The notes: generated by a model from the letters alone, not told the origin. 46,538 nucleotides of DNA from Lachnospiraceae bacterium (GCA_900770785.1 CAAGLJ010000203.1:1-46538), one strand, 5' to 3'. Shown: positions 1 through 9,024, counted from the stretch's first letter. Made by a program: numbers and translations.

Positions 1-35
1 CTTGGCAGCTTTCCTTTTGCTCATGTGGTTACTTC

Positions 36-96
36 GCCATATAAATTTACAATTCTGTTTGAATGCAAGCATTCACAGAATGTAAATTTGCATGGC
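36..96. repeat. Imperfect inverted repeat upstream of the antiporter gene
   Basis: GCCAT (36-40) pairs with ATGGC (92-96), AAATTTACA (43-51) with TGTAAATTT (81-89), TTCTG (53-57) with CAGAA (76-80), and GAATGC (61-66) with GCATTC (69-74), leaving a two-base loop. Together they form one long bulged hairpin about 70 bp before the antiporter start. There is no T-run after it. It could be the end of an upstream transcript or a small palindromic repeat. I see no gene in bases 1-163. Confidence 0.55.
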
Positions 97-163
97 TCTG
101 AATAGTTACATTTTATTAATGATAAAGAGGCGGTTGAAAAGGCTGCTTCGGAATGGAGGAAAA

Positions 164-1099
164 ATGGAACTATTGATTCAGGCTGCCCTGTTGATCTTGG
201 GGTTTGTGATGCTTATGAAAGGTGCTGACTGGTTTGTGGAAGGAGCCTCCAGTCTTGCGGATAAATTTGGGATTCCCCAGTTGGTTATTGGCCTGACTAT
301 TGTAGCTATGGGAACCAGCGCTCCGGAGGCGGCGGTCAGTATTTCAGCAGCCTTGCAGCAAAATGCTGGAATTACCATTGGTAACGTGGTAGGGAGCAAC
401 ATTATGAATATTTTGCTGATTCTTGGCCTTACCTCTGTCATCAGGGCAATAGCGGTTCAGAAGTCTACCATTAAAAACGAAATCCCTTTTTTAATTGGTA
501 TCTCTTTTTTACTGCCGATTTTGGGACTGATGGATGGAAGAGTGGGACGGATTGACGGAGTGATTTTCTGGATATTGTTTATCGCTTATCTTTTGTATTT
601 GCTTCGTATGACTAAAAAAGGGCAGACCTCTCAGGAAGAAATGCCAGAGGTAGGAAAAATGCCTGTATGGAAGATGATTATTTGTATTGTAGTAGGAGCA
701 GTACTGATCGTTTGGGGAGCAGATATTACCGTAAATGCAGCTACCATAATTGCACAGATTTTCGGTATGAGTGACCGGCTTATCGGTCTGACCATTGTAG
801 CCTTTGGGACCTCTCTGCCGGAGCTGATTACCTCTGTAACCGCAGCCACAAAAGGAAAGGCGGACATTGCAGTAGGTAACATTGTAGGAAGCAATATTTT
901 CAATATCCTGTTTGTTGTGGGTACCACAGCATTGATTGCACCAGTACCCTTTGCGCAAAATTTTCTGGTGGACAGCCTGGTGGCGGCTTTAGCGGCAGCA
1001 CTTCTGCTGCTGGGAGTAATTAAGAGCAGGAAACTGACAAGACCGGCAGGGGTAATCATGCTGGTGGCCTATGCTGCTTATTTTATCTATTTATTATAA
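164..1099 (+). CDS. Calcium/sodium antiporter, CaCA superfamily (YrbG/CaxA type)
   Basis: This is an inner-membrane cation exchanger of about 311 residues with roughly ten hydrophobic segments. Two inverted alpha-repeats carry the family signature: G-T-S-A-P-E near residue 50, followed by GNVVGSNIMN, and G-T-S-L-P-E in the second half, followed by GNIVGSNIFN. The acidic residue in each repeat is the known ion-binding site of the family. ATG at 164 is preferred because GGAGG lies at 155-159; an upstream in-frame ATG at 92 would add a basic stretch and lacks a ribosome site. The gene stands alone. The ion actually exchanged cannot be told from sequence; Ca2+ for Na+ or H+ is the family norm. 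Confidence 0.88.
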   Translation: MELLIQAALLILGFVMLMKGADWFVEGASSLADKFGIPQLVIGLTIVAMGTSAPEAAVSISAALQQNAGITIGNVVGSNIMNILLILGLTSVIRAIAVQKSTIKNEIPFLIGISFLLPILGLMDGRVGRIDGVIFWILFIAYLLYLLRMTKKGQTSQEEMPEVGKMPVWKMIICIVVGAVLIVWGADITVNAATIIAQIFGMSDRLIGLTIVAFGTSLPELITSVTAATKGKADIAVGNIVGSNIFNILFVVGTTALIAPVPFAQNFLVDSLVAALAAALLLLGVIKSRKLTRPAGVIMLVAYAAYFIYLL

Positions 1100-1159
1100 T
1101 CCTTATTATAATCAGAAAAAGGAAGCAGGATCGAGTTCGTTATTTAGGGGACGTTATAC

Positions 1160-1188
1160 TTGTACAATTCTCTGCTTTCTGCTATAAT
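1160..1188 (+). promoter_or_regulatory. Sigma-A promoter for pfp
   Basis: TTGTAC (1160-1165) and a perfect TATAAT (1183-1188) are separated by 17 bp. Transcription would start near 1195, giving a 5' leader of about 65 nt before the pfp ATG. I see no riboswitch or operator in the leader. Confidence 0.7.
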
Positions 1189-1259
1189 CGATAAGAAATA
1201 GGGAAATTTCTGAGGAATTTTCCTATAAGAAAACAATAAGAGAATAAAGGAGATTCAAC

Positions 1260-2489
1260 ATGAAAGGTAATATCGTAGTTGGACAGTCCGGTGGACCTAC
1301 AGCCGTTATTAACGCATCTGTAGCCGGTGTTTACAGTGCAGCTAAGAAATTAGGTGTGAAGAAAGTTTATGGTATGGTACATGGAATTGAAGGATTCCTG
1401 GATGATAAGCTGTGTGACATGGATGATTATATCCGCGGAGAAGCAGACGTAGAGCTGCTGAAGAGAACACCTTCCGCATTTTTGGGCTCATGCCGTTTTA
1501 AAATGCCCAAGATTGAAGGTAATGAAGCCGTATATGAGAAAGTATTTGAGATTATGGAGAAGCATGATATTGAGTGCTTATTCTACTGTGGTGGCAACGA
1601 CTCCATGGATACCGTTAAGATGTTATCCGATTATGCGGCAGCACACAACAAGCCCCAGAGATTTATGGGTGTTCCCAAGACCATTGATAATGACCTTCCA
1701 GTTACCGATCACTGCCCTGGATATGGCTCAGCAGCAAAATATATTGCTACTTCTTTAAAAGAGATTATCCGTGATAATGAGTCCTTTGGCGCAAAGAAGC
1801 CTACCATTTGTATCGTAGAGATTATGGGACGTAATGCAGGCTGGTTAACTGCAGCGGCAGCTCTGGCTAAGGGTGAGGACTGTAACGGTGTGGATGCCAT
1901 CTATTTACCGGAGAGAATCTTTGATATGGACGCTTTCATGGAGAAGGTAAAACATCTGGCAGCAACCAAGTCCTCCGTCGTTATTGCCGTATCTGAAGGA
2001 GTTAAGATGGCAGACGGACGCTATGTATGTGAAGTGGCAAACGAGAACGTTCCTGTGGATGCTTTCGGACACAAGCAGATGTCTGGTACAGCAGCATATC
2101 TGGCACAGCAGATTGCAGCAGAAACAGGCTTAAAAACACGTGCGGTAGAATTTTCTACCCTGCAAAGAGCAGCAACCCATCTTGCTTCCCTGACCGATAT
2201 CAATGAAGCTTTCCAGGTTGGTGCAGATGCAGTTAAAGCGGCTAACGACGGCAAAACAGGTATGATGATTACTCTGGACAGAAACGGTGATGATCCTTAT
2301 CAGTGTGGAACCAGTGCATACGATATCCATGCTATCGCGAATGTGGAAAGACCCGTTCCGGCAGAATGGATTACAGAAGATGGCTGTGGATTGAACGATG
2401 GCTATGAGAAATATGCAAGACCATTAATTATGGGTGAATTAACACCTATGATGGTAAACGGACTTCCAAGACATTTGGTAAGAAAATAA
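1260..2489 (+). CDS. pfp: Diphosphate--fructose-6-phosphate 1-phosphotransferase (PPi-dependent PFK)
   Basis: The product (409 residues) phosphorylates fructose 6-phosphate with pyrophosphate in the cytoplasm, a reversible step of glycolysis. The PFK fold is clear: GQSGGPTAVINAS at the N-terminus, CGGNDSMDT around residues 110-118, PKTIDND around 139-145 and MGRNAGW further on. Residues Asp114 and Lys140 replace the two glycines (104 and 124 of E. coli PfkA) that mark ATP-dependent enzymes, so PPi is the expected donor. ATG at 1260 follows AAAGGAG. It has its own promoter and is followed by a stem-loop, so it looks monocistronic. Confidence 0.93.
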   Translation: MKGNIVVGQSGGPTAVINASVAGVYSAAKKLGVKKVYGMVHGIEGFLDDKLCDMDDYIRGEADVELLKRTPSAFLGSCRFKMPKIEGNEAVYEKVFEIMEKHDIECLFYCGGNDSMDTVKMLSDYAAAHNKPQRFMGVPKTIDNDLPVTDHCPGYGSAAKYIATSLKEIIRDNESFGAKKPTICIVEIMGRNAGWLTAAAALAKGEDCNGVDAIYLPERIFDMDAFMEKVKHLAATKSSVVIAVSEGVKMADGRYVCEVANENVPVDAFGHKQMSGTAAYLAQQIAAETGLKTRAVEFSTLQRAATHLASLTDINEAFQVGADAVKAANDGKTGMMITLDRNGDDPYQCGTSAYDIHAIANVERPVPAEWITEDGCGLNDGYEKYARPLIMGELTPMMVNGLPRHLVRK

Positions 2490-2503
2490 GTAATCTGGAA
2501 GAT

Positions 2504-2534
2504 AAGGGTAATTCTACAATGTGGGGTTACCCTT
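2504..2534 (+). terminator. Weak terminator-like stem-loop after pfp
   Basis: AAGGGTAA (2504-2511) pairs perfectly with TTACCCTT (2527-2534) across a 15-nt loop. Only a short T-run (TTT then CC) follows. It could be a weak terminator, or an attenuator with partial read-through into the next gene 40 bp on. Confidence 0.4.
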
Positions 2535-2573
2535 TCCAATTTGAAAAATTTCGGTTGCCAGGGAGGAAAAGCC

Positions 2574-3461
2574 ATGATTGCAAGTATTATTGGACACTAT
2601 TTGGTTGATATTGGTCAGATTACGAGAGAGCAGCTCCATGACCTGCTGAAAGAACATCATAAGGTTCGTGTTAAGCTGGGGTTAATTGCGGTTTCAGAGG
2701 GATTAATGACGCAGGAAGAAGCCGATCGGGTAAACCGGCTGCAGGCAATCATGGATATGCGTTTTGGTGATATTGCAGTAGAAGAACGTTATCTTACTGA
2801 AGAACAGGTGGAGAGCCTTTTAAAAAAGCAGGGGAATGCGTATCTTGCCTTTGCCCAGGCTTTGGAGAATCAGCAGATTATGAAGATGGAGCAGCTGGAG
2901 CAGTTGTCCGTTGATTTTCAGTATGATAATAACTATACTGCCTCTGATATGGAAGCATTGAAGAGTGATGATATTGACCGGATTCTCACTCTTTATCTGC
3001 CCCTTGAAGGAGAACATTATGGGCGGATTGCGGGAATAGCATTAAAGACGCTTATGCGTCTTGTGGATCAGGATATCTGGCTGAAAAGTGCCCGACTTGT
3101 CTCTGCCTGGGAGTCTGACAGGGGTTCCTTCCAAAAGGTCGAAGGAAAAACTACTTTTTCCTGTGGACTGGTTGGCAGAGCAGATGCCCTGGCACCTATG
3201 GCAGGAGTCTTTGGACAGGAGCATTTTATGGCAGTGGATGAGGATGCCCTGGATGCCATAGGAGAAATCATCAACTGCATCAACGGTCTGGTGGTTACCA
3301 ACCTAAGCGAAAAGGAAGAAGGACTTGAATTGTGTCCCCCTTATTTTTCCATGGATATGGAAAGAATAGAAAGCAATGAGCTTTTGGTCATTTCTATGGA
3401 AATTTTGGGAAGGGACGTAGACCTTGTTATAGCAATGGGTGATGAAATCAGGGTAAAATAG
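2574..3461 (+). CDS. CheX-like CheY-P phosphatase with N-terminal GspE-N-like repeats
   Basis: This 295-residue soluble protein has two parts. Residues 1-110 hold about four copies of a short helical motif (GxxLVxxGxIT-EQ type, for example starting near 7, 36, 65 and 93) like the N-terminal domain of GspE/MshE ATPases. Residues 190-295 resemble the CheC/CheX phosphatase domain, with the hallmark ExxN in GEIIN (Glu231, Asn234). That family removes phosphate from CheY-like receivers. A lone receiver gene starts 11 bp downstream, so the pair probably forms a phosphorylation switch. ATG at 2574 sits after GGGAGG; the TTG at 2541 is less likely. No chemotaxis or flagellar genes are nearby, so the output is unknown. 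Confidence 0.7.
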   Translation: MIASIIGHYLVDIGQITREQLHDLLKEHHKVRVKLGLIAVSEGLMTQEEADRVNRLQAIMDMRFGDIAVEERYLTEEQVESLLKKQGNAYLAFAQALENQQIMKMEQLEQLSVDFQYDNNYTASDMEALKSDDIDRILTLYLPLEGEHYGRIAGIALKTLMRLVDQDIWLKSARLVSAWESDRGSFQKVEGKTTFSCGLVGRADALAPMAGVFGQEHFMAVDEDALDAIGEIINCINGLVVTNLSEKEEGLELCPPYFSMDMERIESNELLVISMEILGRDVDLVIAMGDEIRVK

Positions 3462-3472
3462 GAGACATATAG

Positions 3473-3835
3473 ATGGCCAGAATATTAATTGTAGATGACT
3501 CCAGAACTTCCAGAAATATTTTGAAAAAAATATTAGAAAAAGCGGGGTACATAATTGCAGGTGAGGCAACCAATGGTGAAGAGGGATATCTGGAATATAA
3601 GAAGCTTAAACCGGATGCAGTAACCATGGATATTACCATGCCGAAAATGGATGGAATCGAAGCTCTTCAGCTGATTCGTAAATTTGATGAAAATGCAGTC
3701 GTCATCATGATTACTGCGGCAGGACAAAAGGAAAAAATGATACAGGCAATTAAGTATGGAGCAGCAGACTTCATTGCGAAGCCTTACGAGCCGGGGGATG
3801 TTCTTAAAGTACTTGAGAAATTTGTTAAGGAATAG
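3473..3835 (+). CDS. Single-domain response regulator, CheY-like
   Basis: The 120-residue protein is only a receiver domain. It has the acidic pair Asp8-Asp9, the phospho-acceptor Asp53 in TMDITMPKMDG, the switch Thr near 81 and the conserved Lys103 in AKPYEP. With no output domain it must act by binding a partner, as CheY or Spo0F do. It follows the CheX-like gene by 11 bp, with GGAG before the ATG, so both are probably made from one mRNA and the neighbour is the likely phosphatase. No histidine kinase is adjacent. Confidence 0.85.
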   Translation: MARILIVDDSRTSRNILKKILEKAGYIIAGEATNGEEGYLEYKKLKPDAVTMDITMPKMDGIEALQLIRKFDENAVVIMITAAGQKEKMIQAIKYGAADFIAKPYEPGDVLKVLEKFVKE

Positions 3836-3901
3836 TATGCCTGGGGCCAAGAAGAAAGAGCTGCTGTGGTTTGAATTATTTGCTGACGGTGAACAGAATG
3901 G

Positions 3902-3934
3902 AAAAAACGGCATAGAAGGATATGTCGTTTTTTT
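3902..3934 (+). terminator. Rho-independent terminator after the CheX/CheY pair
   Basis: AAAAAACGGCAT (3902-3913) pairs with ATGTCGTTTTTT (3922-3933), with one G-U pair, around an 8-nt loop; the 3' arm ends in a T-run. It separates the signalling pair from the glycogen genes. Confidence 0.65.
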
Positions 3935-3950
3935 GTGTATGAGAAAATAC

Positions 3951-3980
3951 TTGAAGGAAAATGTTTTCCTGTGTTAGAAT
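3951..3980 (+). promoter_or_regulatory. Promoter for glgP-malQ
   Basis: TTGAAG (3951-3956) and TAGAAT (3975-3980) are separated by 18 bp, with an extended -10 TG at 3972-3973. It lies just past the terminator and about 60 bp before the glgP start. Confidence 0.5.
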
Positions 3981-4040
3981 TCTACTGAACTTTAAGGATG
4001 AATAGTATACAGTAATAACTCTGTGGACGGGGAGGAGAAT

Positions 4041-6347
4041 ATGGCAGCACAGGCGAATTTACAAAAAGATATATTAGTGATGAATATGGATAAGCAGCTG
4101 GAAGAAATTTCCCAGGATATGTTTGGAAAAGAGGTTCAGGATTTAACGGATCAGGAAACCTATTATGTGGTTCAGATTCTGGTGAAGCGGCTGATGGCTG
4201 CTTCCAACAGTAATCAGGGCGAAAAGAAGGTTTATTACATATCAGCAGAATTTTTAATTGGCAGGCTGCTGATTAATAATATTTTAAATCTGGGAATATA
4301 TGATTTTCTGGATGGGGTACTGACCAGCAAAGGAAAGAACCTTTCTGCACTGGAGGAGCTTGAGCCGGAGCCGTCTTTGGGAAACGGAGGCCTGGGAAGG
4401 CTGGCAGCCTGCTTTCTTGATTCTATTGCTACTTTGGGACTGCCCGGCGAAGGAATTGGCCTCAATTACCATTTTGGGTTATTTAAGCAGGAATTTAAGG
4501 ATAAGCTGCAGAATGCTCATAAGAACGACTGGATAGAGAAAAACTCCTGGCTGACCAGAACCAATATCAGCTTTGATGTTTATTTTGGGGAGAAAAAAGT
4601 AACCTCCCGCCTGTACGATATTGATGTAGTAGGCTATGAGAATGGTGTAAATAAGCTCAGACTGTTTGACCTGGAATCTGTGGATGAGTCTCTGGTAAAG
4701 GAGGGGATATCCTTCGATAAGGAGGAGGTTGACAAAAACCTGACCCTGTTTTTATACCCGGATGACTCTGATGAGGCTGGTAATCTTTTGAGAATCTATC
4801 AGCAGTATTTTATGGTAAGCAATGCTGCTCAGCTGATTTTACGGGAAATGAAGGAAAAGAAGTATGATCTCCGTAAGCTGTATGAGCATGCAGTCATTCA
4901 GATTAACGATACCCATCCCACTATGGTCATTCCTGAATTGATCCGTATTCTGGTGGAGGATAAGGCATTTACCCTGGATGAAGCTATTGAGGTGGTAAGC
5001 AAAACCTGTGCCTATACCAACCATACCATTCTGGCAGAGGCACTGGAAAAATGGCCTTTAAGCTATCTGGAGAAGGTGGTGCCTCAGCTGGTTCCCATCA
5101 TTAAGGAGTTGGATGAGCGGGTAAAGGCAAAATATACGGACGCGGCAGTACAGATTATCGATGAGGATAACCGGGTACATATGGCACATATCGATATCCA
5201 CTATGGATTTTCCGTAAATGGTGTGGCTGCTATTCATACCGAAATTTTAAAGGATACGGAGCTGAATGCTTTTTATCGGCTGTATCCTGAGAAGTTTAAC
5301 AATAAAACCAATGGCATTACTTTCCGCCGCTGGCTGATGTCCTGTAACCGGGAGCTGACTGCACTAATCCAGAAGAGTATTGGTTCCGGCTTTAAAAAGA
5401 ACGCTCTGGAATTGGAAAAATTACTTGACTTTAAAAATGACGAAGCATTTTTAGAAGAGCTGGCAGCCATTAAAAAGGAAAAGAAGAGGGAGCTGGCAGC
5501 TTACATAAAGGAGCATGAGGGAGAGGAAATCAATCCTGATTCCATTTTTGATATTCAGATTAAACGTCTCCATGAGTACAAACGCCAGCAGATGAATGCT
5601 CTTTACATTATCCATAAGTATCTGGAAATTAAAAGGGGTAAGAAACCGACGACGCCAGTTACCTTTTTGTTTGGGGCGAAGGCGGCACCGGCCTACATCA
5701 TTGCCCAGGATATTATTCATCTGCTTTTGGTACTGCAGGAGATTGTGAATAATGACCCCCAGGTGAACAGGTACATGAAGGTAGTAATGGTGGAAAACTA
5801 CAATGTAACCTATGCAGAGCGCCTGATTCCGGCCTGTGATATCTCTGAGCAGATTTCGCTGGCCTCCAAGGAAGCCAGCGGAACCGGAAATATGAAGTTT
5901 ATGCTAAACGGTGCGGTTACTCTGGGAACGGCTGACGGAGCCAACGTAGAGATTCATGAGCTGGTTGGAGACGAGAATATTTATATTTTCGGTGAGGATT
6001 CCCATACGGTTATTGAGCATTACAAAAAGGCAGATTACAGCTCCAGGGATTATTATGAAAAGAGCCCGGTGATTCGGGAAGCAGTAGATTTTATTATCAG
6101 CGAAAAGGCTTTGAAAGCAGGACACAAAGAGAATCTGGAAAGATTGTATAAGGAGCTGCTTAATAAGGATTGGTTTATGACCCTGCTGGATTTGGAGGAT
6201 TACATCGCCATGAAGGATAAGGCCTTTGCAGACTATGAGGATAAGGCTAAATGGAAACGGATGATGTTGGTAAATATTGCCAAAGCAGGCTTCTTTTCCT
6301 CGGACAGAACCATTGCCGAATATAACCGGGATATCTGGAAGCTATAG
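4041..6347 (+). CDS. glgP: Glycogen/starch phosphorylase
   Basis: The enzyme (768 residues) releases glucose 1-phosphate from alpha-1,4-glucans using phosphate and pyridoxal phosphate. It is recognisable along its whole length: EPEPSLGNGGLGRLAACFLDS near residues 110-130, the NDTHPT motif, and the PLP region EASGTGNMKFMLNGA with Lys619 as the expected Schiff-base lysine. Length is a little below the usual 800 or so, typical of short bacterial forms. ATG at 4041 follows GGGGAGGAG; the GTG at 4023 overlaps that site and is less likely. It is followed 86 bp later by malQ, so the two should act together in glucan breakdown. Confidence 0.95.
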   Translation: MAAQANLQKDILVMNMDKQLEEISQDMFGKEVQDLTDQETYYVVQILVKRLMAASNSNQGEKKVYYISAEFLIGRLLINNILNLGIYDFLDGVLTSKGKNLSALEELEPEPSLGNGGLGRLAACFLDSIATLGLPGEGIGLNYHFGLFKQEFKDKLQNAHKNDWIEKNSWLTRTNISFDVYFGEKKVTSRLYDIDVVGYENGVNKLRLFDLESVDESLVKEGISFDKEEVDKNLTLFLYPDDSDEAGNLLRIYQQYFMVSNAAQLILREMKEKKYDLRKLYEHAVIQINDTHPTMVIPELIRILVEDKAFTLDEAIEVVSKTCAYTNHTILAEALEKWPLSYLEKVVPQLVPIIKELDERVKAKYTDAAVQIIDEDNRVHMAHIDIHYGFSVNGVAAIHTEILKDTELNAFYRLYPEKFNNKTNGITFRRWLMSCNRELTALIQKSIGSGFKKNALELEKLLDFKNDEAFLEELAAIKKEKKRELAAYIKEHEGEEINPDSIFDIQIKRLHEYKRQQMNALYIIHKYLEIKRGKKPTTPVTFLFGAKAAPAYIIAQDIIHLLLVLQEIVNNDPQVNRYMKVVMVENYNVTYAERLIPACDISEQISLASKEASGTGNMKFMLNGAVTLGTADGANVEIHELVGDENIYIFGEDSHTVIEHYKKADYSSRDYYEKSPVIREAVDFIISEKALKAGHKENLERLYKELLNKDWFMTLLDLEDYIAMKDKAFADYEDKAKWKRMMLVNIAKAGFFSSDRTIAEYNRDIWKL

Positions 6348-6433
6348 AAAGAGAAGGAAAAGGAAGGCCTGGAAGGAAAAGAATGGGGTGACATCCAAAG
6401 GGGTCAATGCAAGCAAAAAAGGAGCAAAGGGGT

Positions 6434-7906
6434 ATGCGAAAGAGTGGAGTTTTATTACCGGTATCCGGTATTCCTTCCCGTTATGGAATAGGAACATTTT
6501 CAAAAGAGAGCTATGAGTTTGTAGATTTTCTACAGCAGGCGGGGCAGAAGCTGTGGCAGATTCTGCCGCTGGGGCCAACCGGTTATGGGGATTCTCCCTA
6601 TCAGTCCTTTTCCACCTTTGCAGGAAATCCATATTATATTGATTTAGAAGAGTTTATTGAGAAGGGATTTCTCACAAGGCAGGAATGCGAGGAGACGGAT
6701 TTTGGTCAGGATGCCGGGTATGTGGATTATGAGAAGATTTTCCAAAACCGCTTTCTTCTTTTGAGAAAGGCTTACGACAGAAGCAATATTGATGAAGAGG
6801 TGGGCTTTCGGGAGTTTGTCAGAAAAAATGCCTTTTGGCTGGAAGACTATGCCCTGTATATGGCAATCAAGGATTCGCTGGGAGGGGTAAGCTGGATTAC
6901 CTGGGATGAAAGGATACGGCTTAGAAAACAGGAAGCAATGGAGGAGTATCGAAGCAGACTGGCTGAGGAGATTCATTGCTACGAGTTTCAGCAGTATTTT
7001 TTTCAGAAGCAATGGAAGAGGCTGAAGAAATATGCCAATAATAAAGGAATTGAAATTGTAGGGGATATTCCTATTTATGTGGCTCTGGATGGAGCGGATA
7101 CCTGGTCCCAACCGCAGCTGTTTCAGTTGAATGCTCAGGGAATACCTGCTGCGGTGGCAGGCTGTCCGCCAGATGCCTTTTCTGCCACAGGGCAGCTTTG
7201 GGGAAATCCTCTGTATCGATGGGATTATCATAAAGAAACGGGCTACCGCTGGTGGACGGAACGGATAAGATATTGCTTTGAGCTTTATGATGTGGTGCGT
7301 ATCGATCACTTCAGAGGCTTTGATGAATACTATTCCATTCCCTACGGAGCCGAGAACGCCATAACAGGACGTTGGGAAAAAGGACCGGGTATGGAGCTTT
7401 TTGTTACTCTGAAGGAGAAGCTGGGAGAAAAAAAGGTAATCGCCGAGGATTTGGGCTTTTTAACGGAAAGTGTACTTCAGCTGGTAAGGGATACCGGCTA
7501 TCCGGGAATGAAAATTTTGCAGTTTGCTTTTGATTCCCGGGAGGAAAGTGATTACCTTCCCCATAATTATGTGCAAAACAGTATTGTCTATACGGGAACC
7601 CACGATAATGATACGACGACCCACTGGTTTCAGGCACTTAATGAACATGACCGGGACTTTGCCAAACGGTATATGCATTTGCAGGATGAAAATGAGGCCT
7701 GTAGTGAACTGATACGGCTGGCCCTGTCCAGTGTGGCAGATACCTGTATCATTCCCATTCAGGATTTTTTAGGACTGGGGGAGGAAGCGAGAATCAATGT
7801 CCCTTCCACTTTGGGAAATAATTGGAAATGGAGACTGAAAAAAGGGCAGCTGACGGATAAGCTGGCTGCCACCATGAAAAATCTTACCCGTCTGTATGGA
7901 AGATAG
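6434..7906 (+). CDS. malQ: 4-alpha-glucanotransferase (amylomaltase)
   Basis: The 490-residue GH77 enzyme moves alpha-1,4-glucan segments between chains, turning short maltodextrins left by phosphorylase into longer ones plus glucose. Evidence: SGVLLPVSGIPSRYGIG at the start, the acceptor-site region LPLGPTGYGDSPYQS, VRIDHFRG (catalytic nucleophile Asp), VIAEDLGF (acid/base Glu) and the YTGTHDNDT motif. ATG at 6434 is chosen over 6407 because AGGAG lies 9 nt upstream and the protein then begins as its relatives do. Its 3' end overlaps the convergent CYTH gene by 23 bp. Confidence 0.95.
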   Translation: MRKSGVLLPVSGIPSRYGIGTFSKESYEFVDFLQQAGQKLWQILPLGPTGYGDSPYQSFSTFAGNPYYIDLEEFIEKGFLTRQECEETDFGQDAGYVDYEKIFQNRFLLLRKAYDRSNIDEEVGFREFVRKNAFWLEDYALYMAIKDSLGGVSWITWDERIRLRKQEAMEEYRSRLAEEIHCYEFQQYFFQKQWKRLKKYANNKGIEIVGDIPIYVALDGADTWSQPQLFQLNAQGIPAAVAGCPPDAFSATGQLWGNPLYRWDYHKETGYRWWTERIRYCFELYDVVRIDHFRGFDEYYSIPYGAENAITGRWEKGPGMELFVTLKEKLGEKKVIAEDLGFLTESVLQLVRDTGYPGMKILQFAFDSREESDYLPHNYVQNSIVYTGTHDNDTTTHWFQALNEHDRDFAKRYMHLQDENEACSELIRLALSSVADTCIIPIQDFLGLGEEARINVPSTLGNNWKWRLKKGQLTDKLAATMKNLTRLYGR

Positions 7907-8348
7907 GAGAAATGCCCTGGCTTAAGCTGGAGTTGTGATACCGTCTGTCATAGGTAACTTCCTGGCCAAACCAGTGAGGGGGCTGAAAAAGATGAGCTTT
8001 CTTCTCACTGGTAAATTCGACCTCGGCAATCATAAGCCCTTCAAAGGGGGAGGAAAAAATGTCCAGCTCAACAGTATGCCCATCCAGGGGAAGAAGATAG
8101 CGTTTTTTGTGAATAATAATTCCATCAGCCTTGGCAAGAAGATGGATATAGGCATCCTTCGTCAGCGGCAGATTATACTCTTCCCTGGACAGCAGCCCTT
8201 TTCCCTTATAAGTAAGATAGTATTCATCGTCTTCCCTGCGAACCCGAATGACCGGGTCTGTGGACAGATAGCCCTGCTCCAGAACATGAAAGGGGCAGGA
8301 GTCCAGAGGGGGCAGGGAAGAGATTAAAAATTTACGTTCGATTTCCAT
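7884..8348 (-). CDS. CYTH domain protein (triphosphate tunnel metalloenzyme family)
   Basis: The 154-residue protein begins with the CYTH signature EIERKFL and keeps the alternating charged strands of the tunnel fold: IRVRRE, YYLTYKGKG, EYNLPL, KKRYLLP, VELDIF and IAEVEF. Members hydrolyse inorganic triphosphate or thiamine triphosphate, or act as class IV adenylate cyclases; which applies here is unknown. The ATG at 8348 is chosen over 8354 because AGGAG then sits 7 nt upstream and the signature starts at residue 2. It lies 62 bp after the DUF5721 gene on the same strand and probably shares its promoter. Confidence 0.85.
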   Translation of the reverse strand: MEIERKFLISSLPPLDSCPFHVLEQGYLSTDPVIRVRREDDEYYLTYKGKGLLSREEYNLPLTKDAYIHLLAKADGIIIHKKRYLLPLDGHTVELDIFSSPFEGLMIAEVEFTSEKKAHLFQPPHWFGQEVTYDRRYHNSSLSQGISPIFHTDG

Positions 8349-8410
8349 ATTCATACTCCTAAAGTCGGTTTACTTCATAAAACAGCTTTCCCGAAAACAG
8401 CCTTACTGAA

Positions 8411-8914
8411 TCACAGCTCTTCAAAATCAATTTCCGCATTATTCAAAAAGCGGCGAAAAGCCTGATCCCAGATTAAATCCGGAGTTTTATCCATTAAAAA
8501 AGTGGTAAAGGAAGTTCCGGTAGTTAATAACAGCCCTTTTTGATCATATTTAATATTCAGAACAAGGCTTTTTAAAAGAGGGACAAATTCTTTGCCGCCG
8601 GACTCTTCCAAAAGAGTACGGGCATCCTGTGGATTGTATACAAAGGTCAGCTTTAAAAGCAGGGGAACCCTTTTTCCCTTGATCAGCTGAAAACAGATGC
8701 TTCGCATATCCTTCCAGGGGGACAGGTCGTAGGAAACCAGATTGGACTCCTCCAGTTCTTCCTTTGTGTAAAAATCCCGGTTCAGATGTCCGTCAATGAT
8801 AAAAGTATTGGCGGTCTGAATCTGTGCCTCCTCCAGAAGAAAGACGTCAAAAATTTCCGTATTAAGCAGTTTGGCCATAAAGGCCTTAATTCCTTTAATT
8901 TGTATTGCAAGCAT
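8411..8914 (-). CDS. DUF5721 family protein
   Basis: I recognise this 167-residue soluble protein as the DUF5721 family, mostly found in Lachnospiraceae, from the opening IQIKGIKAFMAKLL, the middle TANTFIIDGHLNRDFYT, and the C-terminal NIKYDQKGLLLTTGTSFTTFLMDK. Its function is not known. The ATG at 8914 is preceded by AAAGGAGG at the ideal distance; an upstream in-frame extension to 9061 would run through the promoter and is rejected. It is the first gene of a two-gene unit with the CYTH protein. Confidence 0.8.
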   Translation of the reverse strand: MLAIQIKGIKAFMAKLLNTEIFDVFLLEEAQIQTANTFIIDGHLNRDFYTKEELEESNLVSYDLSPWKDMRSICFQLIKGKRVPLLLKLTFVYNPQDARTLLEESGGKEFVPLLKSLVLNIKYDQKGLLLTTGTSFTTFLMDKTPDLIWDQAFRRFLNNAEIDFEEL

Positions 8915-8933
8915 AAAAGCCTCCTTTTGGAAT

Positions 8934-8962
8934 AGTATAATCCATGACGGAGTAAGGTGCAA
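8934..8962 (-). promoter_or_regulatory. Promoter for the DUF5721-CYTH unit
   Basis: Read on the minus strand, TTGCAC (8962-8957) and TATACT (8939-8934) are 17 bp apart, and the DUF5721 start is 20 bp further on. It diverges from a weaker promoter for degV. Confidence 0.65.
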
Positions 8963-8995
8963 GCAGTGGAAAAAGAGGAAATAAGTGAAATGGAC

Positions 8996-9024
8996 TTTAC
9001 GATAGTGAATAAACGTGCTATTAT
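8996..9024 (+). promoter_or_regulatory. Possible promoter for degV
   Basis: TTTACG (8996-9001) and TATTAT (9019-9024) are 17 bp apart. The -35 is a poor match. A small inverted repeat (GTAGT...ACTAC) lies just downstream, near 9027-9042. Confidence 0.4.

Noticed and set aside
509..958. Antisense frames over the antiporter and other large genes
   Set aside because: They run opposite to clear family members, lack ribosome sites and have no recognisable domains.
3756..3977. 73-codon frame after the receiver gene
   Set aside because: Overlaps the receiver gene and the terminator, with no ribosome site.
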